From IMG/VR virus record IMGVR_UViG_3300049919_000100, positions 1-21,722 of that record: DNA of 21,722 bases. One strand, 5' to 3'. This DNA is from a virus. The translations under genes and the position numbers were made by a program. The first letter of the stretch is position 1. Every line of letters starts with the position of its first letter. The notes beneath the pieces were generated by a model. It was not told the origin of the DNA. It saw only the letters and a list, made by a program, of their open reading frames with translations, and searched no databases. This document shows positions 8,131-14,774 of this stretch, one piece after another.

Positions 8131-8143
8131 CCTAGGCATTTAT

Positions 8144-8584
8144 ATGCTTGGAAAGAAACTTACTAGAAACCTCAAGAACTACTTTGACGGTCTTTCTTCA
8201 ATCACCGTTCCCGTTGTCACTTTCGACAATAACACAGAACAAGAACTTCCTTCAATTGCGGTAGGCTACTCCTCAGAAGAGACTTCCTTTCCCGGTTGCC
8301 ATGGCCATTACACGGTCAAAGGATTCGCTACGGTTCTGGTTCAAGGCTACGAAGATCCAGACAATGACACAGCAGATGCCCTAGGAGCCTCTGTAGTCGA
8401 TTCTCTAGAAGATTCGGCTGCTTTGTTCACGGCATTGAACAAACCCCTCTCAGGGACCGATTCTAGGCCATTATCGGGATTCTGCTTAAACGGTCTATTC
8501 ATCAGGGGAGTAGCCAGAGAAACAGAAGGAACTTCTACAATGGTTCAAGTGGAGTTTGATGCCTTTTGCGCGGCTAAGGACTAA
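8144..8584 (+). CDS. Putative tail terminator protein (gpU-like)
   Basis: The 146-aa product begins with a helix (KKLTRNLKNYFDGL) followed by strands (TVPVVTFDNNTEQELPSIAVGYSSEE, then a GHYTVKGFATVLVQGYED strand and a C-terminal MVQVEFDAFCA strand). Such alpha/beta proteins, which begin with a helix and contain a central E(L)PSIxV segment, are common at the gpU position. They cap the tail tube and join it to the head. It is monocistronic in layout, with its own TTTTGATA motif upstream and another immediately downstream. The assignment is from position and secondary-structure pattern, not from a specific motif. Confidence 0.55.
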   Translation: MLGKKLTRNLKNYFDGLSSITVPVVTFDNNTEQELPSIAVGYSSEETSFPGCHGHYTVKGFATVLVQGYEDPDNDTADALGASVVDSLEDSAALFTALNKPLSGTDSRPLSGFCLNGLFIRGVARETEGTSTMVQVEFDAFCAAKD

Positions 8585-8589
8585 GGGGA

Positions 8590-8602
8590 TTTTGATATAA
8601 AT
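8590..8602 (+). promoter_or_regulatory. Extended motif TTTTGATATAAAT, tail tube gene
   Basis: Same 13-nt extended motif as before the capsid gene. The 8-mer ends 68 nt before the ATG at 8666, with an A/C-rich leader lacking a Shine-Dalgarno. The leader contains a 13-codon ORF starting at 8623 whose TAA ends 1 nt before the main start. Confidence 0.65.
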
Positions 8603-8665
8603 CTAATTATAGAGATTCGCGGATGAACATCATCCAAAAACAACAATTCAAACATTTAATATAAT

Positions 8666-9043
8666 ATGGCAGCAACAGCAACATCTTTTGGCGATGGTAG
8701 ATTCGGAATCGGAGCAGATCAAACCGGATTCATCATTGAATCAATTTCACAAAGTTATGCATCATCTAATAAGATGGTGAAGGACAGAACAGGCAATACA
8801 AGTGGGATCACTTACTACGATGAGCAAGTGAAGGTTTCCTTGAAGGGTAAAGTTCCAAAGACTTCTCCTTTCTCTGGAACAATCGCTTCTTCTCTTACTC
8901 TAGCAAATCCTCTCTCTTCATACCTAAAGGGTGGAACTTCCGGTGGTTTAGCCATCGTGGAAACCATCACTCTAGATTATGGAATTGAGGAATACGCCGG
9001 GATCTCATTAGACGTAGTGTTCTACCCTAACATCACAGCATAA
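8666..9043 (+). CDS. Putative major tail (tube) protein
   Basis: A 125-aa protein rich in Gly, Ser, Thr and Ile with alternating beta strands (GFIIESISQSYASSNKMVKDR, QVKVSLKGKVPKTSPF, LAIVETITLDYGIEEYAGISLDVVFYP). It lies between the tail-terminator candidate and the tail chaperones, as tube proteins do. It is short compared with lambda gpV (246 aa) and lacks an added Ig-like domain, so it would be a minimal tube subunit. It shares the extended promoter motif and long leader only with the capsid gene and is followed by a terminator, so it is a single-gene unit suited to a protein needed in many copies. A head decoration or minor structural role cannot be excluded. Confidence 0.55.
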   Translation: MAATATSFGDGRFGIGADQTGFIIESISQSYASSNKMVKDRTGNTSGITYYDEQVKVSLKGKVPKTSPFSGTIASSLTLANPLSSYLKGGTSGGLAIVETITLDYGIEEYAGISLDVVFYPNITA

Positions 9044-9070
9044 TCCTTCTCATTCGTGGAAGGCATCATT

Positions 9071-9108
9071 GAAACCCGGTCGATTTATTCAACCGGGTTT
9101 CTTTTTTT
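9071..9108 (+). terminator. Terminator merging into next promoter motif
   Basis: GAAACCCGGT (9071-9080) pairs with ACCGGGTTTC (9092-9101) around an 11-nt loop and is followed by seven T (9102-9108). The last four T are also the first four bases of the next TTTTGATA motif, so terminator and promoter signal share bases. Confidence 0.85.
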
Positions 9109-9112
9109 GATA
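9105..9112 (+). promoter_or_regulatory. TTTTGATA motif fused to terminator
   Basis: Exact motif built from the T-tract of the preceding terminator. It ends 16 nt before the ATG at 9129. The gap ends in a purine run (GGGAG) that abuts the start codon, too close for a normal Shine-Dalgarno. Confidence 0.65.
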
Positions 9113-9128
9113 CCCCTGCAATTGGGAG

Positions 9129-9515
9129 ATGACTAGAGAAAGTTACATAGAGATTAATGATTTGGCACTTGTATCGGTGCTGTTGGCACTTGGAATTCCA
9201 TTTTGTGATGAACCCTTCATTAAGGTGAAGACTGTAAGAGGTGAGCAATACAAGTTCTTCCTAAAAGAAGAATCCACTTGTGGAATGTATAAGACCCTTG
9301 AAATGATGAGAGCTTGGAGTGATGAAAACTTCCACGTTCAAAATCCCGAACATCCCCTAGCATATATGAAATGTGCTTACACAAACCGCAATGGATTGTT
9401 GGATGTGGTGAATCAGTCAAGTGAACTGGTTGTAATCGAAAAGAACGGCAAGAAAGCAGTTCTTTCTAAGAATGCATCAGAAGAAACCAAGAAGGCAATT
9501 CTTTCCCAAATCTAA
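9129..9515 (+). CDS. Unrecognised protein before tail chaperones
   Basis: The 128-aa product is not recognised. It is a soluble alpha/beta protein without signal peptide or membrane segment. Its N-terminus (IEINDLALVSVLLALGIPF) is hydrophobic and helical, a hairpin-like FIKVKTVRGEQYKFFL follows, and it has four Cys without metal-binding spacing. It lies between the tail tube gene and the tail assembly chaperone G, where many phages carry a small accessory tail gene, and it heads a unit with the chaperones (4 nt to the next start). It also looks like a small adaptor, so a regulatory or host-directed role is equally possible. Confidence 0.6.
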   Translation: MTRESYIEINDLALVSVLLALGIPFCDEPFIKVKTVRGEQYKFFLKEESTCGMYKTLEMMRAWSDENFHVQNPEHPLAYMKCAYTNRNGLLDVVNQSSELVVIEKNGKKAVLSKNASEETKKAILSQI

Positions 9516-9519
9516 GAAC

Positions 9520-9882
9520 ATGAGCAAGAGAGAGAATCAAATTATAAGCGGAATCCTAAACGATGGATTCGAGTTCAAGGGAATCAAGTTTAAGCCAATG
9601 TCTGCAAGAATCCTTCTTCTACTGGAAAAGGTGAAATCCCCTTTCTACGTTGGAGGGGATCAGCTTAGAGGGTTGCTAGACTTCCTCTTTATCGCTTCTA
9701 AGGAGTCTAGAGACGTTCTGAAGGCAATCAATGAAGGGACTTGGGATGAAACCATCATGGAGTATGCAGACAGCTTTACGGCTGATGATTTGCAGGATCT
9801 AGCGGAACTGGTGGAAGCTCAAAGTGAAGACGCTTCTGCTGCTGTTGTTGATGTGAAATCCACAGCAGAAAAAAAAACGTAA
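9520..9882 (+). CDS. Tail assembly chaperone, G-like
   Basis: The 120-aa, acidic product carries the short form of the tail assembly chaperone, which coats the tape measure and recruits tube subunits. The N-terminal part (NQIISGILNDGFEFKGIKFKPMSARILLLLEK) and helical middle resemble chaperones at this position. The main evidence is architecture: it precedes the tape measure and ends in an A9 run (9869-9877) with a long open -1 frame behind it, as in lambda G/GT. The start is taken as the ATG at 9520; an in-frame ATG at 9472 would overlap the previous gene by 44 nt. The normal stop TAA (9880-9882) comes one codon after the A run. Confidence 0.75.
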   Translation: MSKRENQIISGILNDGFEFKGIKFKPMSARILLLLEKVKSPFYVGGDQLRGLLDFLFIASKESRDVLKAINEGTWDETIMEYADSFTADDLQDLAELVEAQSEDASAAVVDVKSTAEKKT

Positions 9883-10088
9883 GCTGCGCGGAACCTCATT
9901 GGGTTGCAGGTCTAGTATTCTCCATTGCCAAGGAAACGGGATGGAAGGAAGACGAAATTCTAGACATGCCTCTAGGAAGATTGTGGAGCTATAAGCACGC
10001 TCTACTAAGAAGCTATGATTGTGAAACTCATTACATCACTAATGAGGAAGAGAAGAAGGAGCTATATGAACTCTTTGAAAGCATGTAA
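9870..10088 (+). CDS. Tail chaperone T extension via -1 frameshift
   Basis: This reading frame has no start codon of its own. It continues the G gene in the -1 frame from the heptamer A-AAA-AAA (9870-9876) to TAA at 10086-10088. Slippage of the two Lys codons would give a G-T fusion of about 189 aa, with about 70 residues after the shift (NVSCAEPHWVAGLVFSIAKE..., ending EKKELYELFESM). The extension is helical and mixed in charge, with an aromatic WKEDEILDMPLGRLWSYKHALL region, a pattern typical of T domains that bind tube protein. In lambda the fusion is made at a few percent of G. The site lacks an obvious strong stem just after it, so efficiency is not predictable by eye. Confidence 0.8.
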   Translation, partial: KKNVSCAEPHWVAGLVFSIAKETGWKEDEILDMPLGRLWSYKHALLRSYDCETHYITNEEEKKELYELFESM

Positions 10089-10089
10089 G

Positions 10090-10097
10090 TTTTGATA
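10090..10097 (+). promoter_or_regulatory. TTTTGATA motif, 13-nt spacing
   Basis: Exact motif directly after the T-frame stop (TAAG-TTTTGATA), 13 nt before the T-ATG start of the tape measure at 10111. Confidence 0.65.
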
Positions 10098-10110
10098 ATC
10101 AAGTATTAGT

Positions 10111-11661
10111 ATGGCAACTTTGAAGATTGATGTAGCAGCAAATACCGCTAGTGCAAACAAGGGTATTGATAAACTCCAGAGTAACCTTAAAGGGGTTTCT
10201 GGAGTTGCTAAGGGAGTCACAACCGCAATTACGGGGATGATGGCCCCATTGATCGGTCTTGTTGCAGTTCTAGGGGGAATCTCCCTAGCAACAAAAGGAA
10301 TCAAGGATACAATCGATCTAGGTGGAGAACTTGATGATATGTCTTCCAAGACCGGGATTGCCGTAAGGGATCTTGTGATTCTAAAGGAAGCTTTCAAACT
10401 TGCAGGAATGGAGGGAGCAGACTTAGGAAAGATTGTAAACGGTCTTTCTGCAAAGCTTGATTCTCCTACTCCTAAGATTCTTGAAACGATGAAATCTCTA
10501 GGGCTTTCCATGGCGGAAGTCCAAAAGCTTCCAATCGGGGAGAGGTTTCAAGTTGTAGGCAATGCCATCAGTAACTTGAGTTCTGCCACTGATCGTGCAA
10601 GTGCATCACAAATCCTCTTTGGTAAATCAGCAGGCAACAACCTTCTAGTTCTGTTCAACAACAGAAACGCGATGAATGAAGCCAAAGCTTCCGTTGGGGG
10701 ACTTGCTGATTCCATGAATACCTATGCTTCAAGATTCGCAGCGATTGGAGATGCTTTAGATACTGTTGGAACGAAGATCATTCAGTTCTTTGCTCAAGCC
10801 CTAGGACAGAACATAGCACGTTTGCAGAATGCTGCTGACTGGTTGTTAAACTTGGATCTCTCGAATGCAGGGAAAGAGCTTGGCGGGATATTGAATACCC
10901 TTGGGGACATTGTGGAGACAATGACTGAAGCCAAGAACCTAGGCGAACTTTACGATACTTTCTCTGATGCAATTGAAATGGGTTGGCTCAATGTGAAGCC
11001 TATCCTGATCAACGGGATGAAGGAGGTTGCTACATTCTTTGCTAATGCACTTGTTGAAGCTATAAAGAAAGCTAACCCAATGTTGGCAAAAGCTTCAGAT
11101 ATGGCAAATGTTGCAAACGCAGTCGCAACAACTGTTGGTTATGTTGCTTTCGGAACTGGTGCAAAGGATGGCAAGATTGATTCAGGGAAGGACTACACAA
11201 GAACCCAAGAAGAAGAAGACAGGCTCAATACCCTGAAGAATCGACTAACGGGGGACAAGCCTTCTGAATACATTCCTGTTGATGTGGGAGAACAGATCGG
11301 AAAGATGCATGAAGCGATTGCGGCATACTATGCCAAGATTTCGAAAGTTACGGAAGACGCTATAAAGGCGAAGTTCACTTCCGCACAAGATTTGATTGCA
11401 AACTTCAAGCCTAAAACCAAACAGAACCCAACAGATATATTCGCAGGGTTGATGCAGTCTCTTGGAAACTTGGGAGCGCGAAACAATCAAGAAAATCTCA
11501 CAGAGAAGCAAAGAACAGGGAGAGCTGGAATCTTCACTGGCAATCCCGGATTATCGGAACAGAAGGAAACAAACCGAATCCTTAATCAAATCAGGGATCT
11601 TCTAGGAAAGAATCAAAACACTCCAACAAGCATTCCTTCTATAGCTACTTTCGGAGCTTAA
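10111..11661 (+). CDS. Tape measure protein
   Basis: The 516-aa product follows the frameshifted chaperone, the diagnostic place of the tape measure that sets tail length. It is largely helical and rich in Ala, Lys and Gly, with a hydrophobic stretch at about 29-66 (VAKGVTTAITGMMAPLIGLV and onward) of the kind thought to insert in the host membrane at DNA ejection. LDDMSSKTGIAVRDLVILKEAFKLAGM (about 72-98) resembles the N-terminal part of lambda-like tape measures. By the usual rule of about 0.15 nm per residue the tail would be about 75 nm, a short siphovirus tail. No lytic transglycosylase or peptidase domain is visible. It is preceded by its own promoter motif and followed by another. Confidence 0.85.
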   Translation: MATLKIDVAANTASANKGIDKLQSNLKGVSGVAKGVTTAITGMMAPLIGLVAVLGGISLATKGIKDTIDLGGELDDMSSKTGIAVRDLVILKEAFKLAGMEGADLGKIVNGLSAKLDSPTPKILETMKSLGLSMAEVQKLPIGERFQVVGNAISNLSSATDRASASQILFGKSAGNNLLVLFNNRNAMNEAKASVGGLADSMNTYASRFAAIGDALDTVGTKIIQFFAQALGQNIARLQNAADWLLNLDLSNAGKELGGILNTLGDIVETMTEAKNLGELYDTFSDAIEMGWLNVKPILINGMKEVATFFANALVEAIKKANPMLAKASDMANVANAVATTVGYVAFGTGAKDGKIDSGKDYTRTQEEEDRLNTLKNRLTGDKPSEYIPVDVGEQIGKMHEAIAAYYAKISKVTEDAIKAKFTSAQDLIANFKPKTKQNPTDIFAGLMQSLGNLGARNNQENLTEKQRTGRAGIFTGNPGLSEQKETNRILNQIRDLLGKNQNTPTSIPSIATFGA

Positions 11662-11663
11662 TA

Positions 11664-11671
11664 TTTTGATA
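11664..11671 (+). promoter_or_regulatory. TTTTGATA motif, 16-nt spacing
   Basis: Exact motif 2 nt after the tape measure stop. The 14 nt TAATATTTTGATAT are identical to those at 6051-6064. It ends 16 nt before the ATG at 11688. An earlier ATG at 11680 is followed at once by TAG. Confidence 0.63.
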
Positions 11672-11687
11672 TTGCTTCAATGTAGAG

Positions 11688-12491
11688 ATGAGTAGAGATG
11701 CAACTAAATTTGGTCTGCCTAGAGGAAGGCTTACATGGAATCCAGACTTCCAAGCAACATTAAGCGATAAAAATCTTTGGACTGGTTCCGTTACATTCAC
11801 TTGTAATATAGCGGATGTAATCGCCCTAAAGCCTGAGCTTAAATCACCCTGCCAAGAACCCGGATTTGAATTCATGGGTCTTGTAGGGTTGGAAGTGAAG
11901 AACAATGAAGGGGACACTGCTACAGTAAACTGTAGGTATTCAGGAACCGTCTCACCAGATTTCGGGATTGATGATCCAGAGGAAGAAACTCCAAAGACTT
12001 CATCAATGGCAATAGGTGTTTCCCTTGAACCGATTACAAGCCATAAGCAATTCAAGGATCTTACACAAGCGGAATGGACTATTGTATCACTATTCCAGAA
12101 GGGGCTTTATGTAGCAGGTAAGATTACAAACGGGGTTGTTGAAACTCTACTACCTAATACTTATGATTCAAAGCTCGGAATTGTAACATTGGAAGGTGAT
12201 AAACTCAAGAAGCTGATTGGCTACTTGAACAAAGGTGTTGATCGCTACTTGGCTGCTCATCAGGTCTATAGAGTCAATTACACTTCTAATAATCGTCCAA
12301 CTGCTGCCGAATTGAACAAAGTTGGATATGTCACAAATGCTCCCGGTGCCCCTGTTGTGAATGATCGCGATTGGCTATACATGGGAGTGAACTACTCAGA
12401 AAGCGGTGATGTATATGACATTACGCAAGAATGGGAACTTTCGGGTCCGGGTAAAAACGATCCATACCTATACAAAGAACCAGAAGAATAA
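11688..12491 (+). CDS. Unrecognised distal tail protein
   Basis: The 267-aa product is not assigned to a family. It follows the tape measure, where distal tail or tail-tip proteins lie. It is beta-rich in the N-terminal half (SVTFTCNIADVIALKP, GLVGLEVKNNEGDTATVNCRY) and ends in an aromatic, Asp-rich part (DWLYMGVNYSESGDVYDITQ). There is no signal peptide or membrane segment. It heads an operon with the next two genes (2-nt gap, then a 4-nt overlap). A distal-tail adaptor replacing lambda gpM/gpL is the likeliest role, on position only. Confidence 0.6.
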   Translation: MSRDATKFGLPRGRLTWNPDFQATLSDKNLWTGSVTFTCNIADVIALKPELKSPCQEPGFEFMGLVGLEVKNNEGDTATVNCRYSGTVSPDFGIDDPEEETPKTSSMAIGVSLEPITSHKQFKDLTQAEWTIVSLFQKGLYVAGKITNGVVETLLPNTYDSKLGIVTLEGDKLKKLIGYLNKGVDRYLAAHQVYRVNYTSNNRPTAAELNKVGYVTNAPGAPVVNDRDWLYMGVNYSESGDVYDITQEWELSGPGKNDPYLYKEPEE

Positions 12492-12493
12492 TT

Positions 12494-14092
12494 ATGATCC
12501 CGAATCCTAGAACAGTGAAGATCGGAGATCCTTTGAAAGTCTCTGATTACAATCAGCTAATATCAGGTCTAAAGACTCTCTCTAGAGATCCTTACGCCAA
12601 GGGTTCAACTCTAGCTTCCGCTGGAAGACAGAGTAAGCCTTTTGAAGTGATGGAGATTCTGGATAGTGAAGCAGTTGGGGGAAGTGACCCTAGTGCAGTC
12701 TATTTCAAAATCAAAGCAGGTTACTTGGTCAATGGTGATGATTATTATCATTGCTACGGGCCAGAAGAAACTAGCAAAGCATACAAGCCTTTGGACAATT
12801 ATCCGATTTTCAAACTCTTCAAGCCAACTGAAGGCAGCCCGACATGGCTTGCAGTCAATAGAAAATCTTGTGAACTTGTGTGGGTTGACACAGGGGAATA
12901 TCTTGCTGATCATACCTATCTTACAAGATTTGAAGTAAGAGGATCGGATGAAGAACCCAAGAATCAAACCAATCTCTTCAACCACTTCAACCTTCACCCT
13001 CAGAACATTCTTCTAGGACCGAAAGAACAGTTTAGAGTAACAGTTTGGCCCAATGATGGGGATTCCCCTACGCTTTCAGCAGGATCAGCCCCTACAAGCT
13101 GCAAACTTACGATCATTCCGGGTTACATCAAGAATTGGCTGCCAATGACAACTGAGGATCAAGTTTATACTCTTCATTCAGTTGAGAAATCTGGAGAGGG
13201 TCCGCTAGAAGGTTTTCCTACACCGATATTCGAAGAAATCGAAGACAATACTGTTGTCTATGTGAAGTTTGCCACTGATGACAAAGGAAAGGTTACAAGT
13301 GCTGAAATCTTCACTGAAGTAGGTTCTGAAGATCCTAAAGTCTTCAAGGAATCGACTCACTATCAACCAAAACCTGTTGCCACTCTAGGTGAATACTATT
13401 GGCCTATTGCAAGAATCAAGAGATTGGAATTCGTCGCAGTCGGGGGAGGCAAGTATTATCAGTTCTATGCACATCAACTTTGGGTTGGAGAAATTGACTT
13501 TCTTCCCAACTTGGCTGAGATTGAAAATATCGGAGAAAAAAGAGAATGGTATAAGGGTCTTAGAGATGCTGATACAGTTTATGAATTCAGAACAGCAGAG
13601 CAAATAGAAGGAAGAGGGGAAGCGATAATCAAGCCCCTTTCTGCTGCTACTCCCGGTGATTCTGAAGCAGTTCCTCCAATACCTGCAACACAAGCGGAGA
13701 ACGAAGGGGAAACGATCAAATGGAAGCGCATTGCTGAAAGAGGATCATCCCCACAAATTCATGTCACAACTGAAGATGATGGGTCTGTTGTTGAAATCAA
13801 AGGTAATGATCAAACTGAGAGTTGGACAGATGTTAAAAGATTTAGCATATCGTATGATGACGGTCTGATTACCGGTTTTACTCCGATTGATCCCGAACCA
13901 CTTTCGGGAGGCAATTTGAATCTTACAATTCGTAAGTGGGAAGAAGACACAGTAACAGGCGTTAGCACAGAAACAGGATCACCATCGGTGCTTTATTGGC
14001 GCAATGGTCTGTTTATTGGGGAAGCTGATCCGGGTGGTGCCCCTGCTGCTCTAATTGAAAAAGAAGCCGCATGGTTGAACCCTGTAGGATGA
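12494..14092 (+). CDS. Putative tail tip / fibre structural protein
   Basis: The 532-aa product is not recognised. It is beta-rich, with many Pro, Gly and aromatic residues, low in Cys, and looks like an extended surface protein. Segments such as YFKIKAGYLVNGDDYYHCYG, TVVYVKFATDDKGKVTSAEIF and the C-terminal SPSVLYWRNGLFIGEADPGG suggest repeated beta-sandwich or fibre domains. The latter pattern (wrNGlyig) is common at the C-terminus of phage receptor-contact proteins. It lies second in the distal-tail operon and ends with ATGA overlapping a glycosyltransferase-like gene. It is a candidate for the host-contact protein in place of lambda gpJ. The start at 12494 follows the previous stop by 2 nt without a Shine-Dalgarno. 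Confidence 0.6.
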   Translation: MIPNPRTVKIGDPLKVSDYNQLISGLKTLSRDPYAKGSTLASAGRQSKPFEVMEILDSEAVGGSDPSAVYFKIKAGYLVNGDDYYHCYGPEETSKAYKPLDNYPIFKLFKPTEGSPTWLAVNRKSCELVWVDTGEYLADHTYLTRFEVRGSDEEPKNQTNLFNHFNLHPQNILLGPKEQFRVTVWPNDGDSPTLSAGSAPTSCKLTIIPGYIKNWLPMTTEDQVYTLHSVEKSGEGPLEGFPTPIFEEIEDNTVVYVKFATDDKGKVTSAEIFTEVGSEDPKVFKESTHYQPKPVATLGEYYWPIARIKRLEFVAVGGGKYYQFYAHQLWVGEIDFLPNLAEIENIGEKREWYKGLRDADTVYEFRTAEQIEGRGEAIIKPLSAATPGDSEAVPPIPATQAENEGETIKWKRIAERGSSPQIHVTTEDDGSVVEIKGNDQTESWTDVKRFSISYDDGLITGFTPIDPEPLSGGNLNLTIRKWEEDTVTGVSTETGSPSVLYWRNGLFIGEADPGGAPAALIEKEAAWLNPVG

Positions 14093-14739
14093 TCCCTCTT
14101 ATTAGATGCGGTTTTGGAATTGGTAATCGTGTAACAATGATTGCCAATGCCCTTTCACGAAATGAAAGCATTCAATTTGTGTGGAGGGTGAACCCGATTC
14201 TTCCTCTAGAACATTGGGAGGTATTCCCCAACGGGATCAATGGTGTTGAATTTGTCGATAGTTCCCTAAAAGGGTTCTCTACAAGATGGGAGCGTAAAGT
14301 TCCCGGAGAATCGTGGGAGGGAGCAGGAGACAGGGAGAAGGCAAACACGGCTTACAGCACCATTATAGAGGCAATGGCAGGCAAGGAGAGAGAGGGAATA
14401 GACCTTGCGATTGTTGCACGCTTCTGGAGGTTTCCTGAAGCCGATCCTGTAGAGCTTGCAGAACTTGCTTCAAGGTATGGTTCACAAGCATTCATTCTAG
14501 CGGATTCCCGCCGTGAAGAGATTGCTACAGAACTAAACAAGCGGGGAATGGCTGCAATCCTTCCTAATGGCGGGGAAATGTCTTGTGATCTAGACCGATC
14601 CCCTGAAAGCACTCTAGCTTATTTGAGTGACTGGAAAACCGCAATCATGGCAGAAACAGTTATTACCCATCAAGCTGATACAAGCGTGATACATCCTGCT
14701 AAAGCAAGAGGGGCAAGAATCATTAGATCCTCAATCTAA
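14089..14739 (+). CDS. Probable glycosyltransferase (fucosyltransferase-like)
   Basis: A 216-aa protein with features of GT-B enzymes of the alpha-1,6- and O-fucosyltransferase group. These are an N-terminal phosphate-binding type loop (IRCGFGIGNRVTMIANALS, residues about 5-23), a central strand-turn AFILADSRREEIATELNKRGM (about 144-164, matching the usual 'fvatDsxxvxxxl' segment), and a C-terminal segment MAETVITHQADTSVIHPAKARGA like the usual 'silGxxsSxFS.xA' region, but without the full Ser motif. It is shorter than typical members (about 280-350 aa), so it could be a trimmed form. Likely substrates are a phage tail protein or a host surface sugar. The start is placed at the ATG in the ATGA overlap; an in-frame ATG at 14071 lies inside the upstream gene. 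The enzyme class is a moderately supported inference. Confidence 0.55.
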   Translation: MIPLIRCGFGIGNRVTMIANALSRNESIQFVWRVNPILPLEHWEVFPNGINGVEFVDSSLKGFSTRWERKVPGESWEGAGDREKANTAYSTIIEAMAGKEREGIDLAIVARFWRFPEADPVELAELASRYGSQAFILADSRREEIATELNKRGMAAILPNGGEMSCDLDRSPESTLAYLSDWKTAIMAETVITHQADTSVIHPAKARGARIIRSSI

Positions 14740-14753
14740 AGGATGCAGTCAAG

Positions 14754-14761
14754 TTTTGATA
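14754..14761 (+). promoter_or_regulatory. TTTTGATA motif, 13-nt spacing
   Basis: Exact motif, 13 nt before the T-ATG at 14775. From motif to start codon it differs by one base from 7052-7075, although the two downstream genes are unrelated. Confidence 0.68.
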
Positions 14762-14774
14762 TTCCCGCTTCAGT

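Noticed and set aside
9869-9877. A9 run as a sequencing error that split one gene
   Set aside because: An error cannot be excluded from one sequence. However, the short form, an open -1 frame and a place just before the tape measure match the conserved G/GT plan, so programmed frameshifting is the better reading.
10062-10511. 149-codon open frame on the - strand
   Set aside because: It is antisense to the tape measure start, which has clear family context and a promoter motif. Its translation has no domain character.
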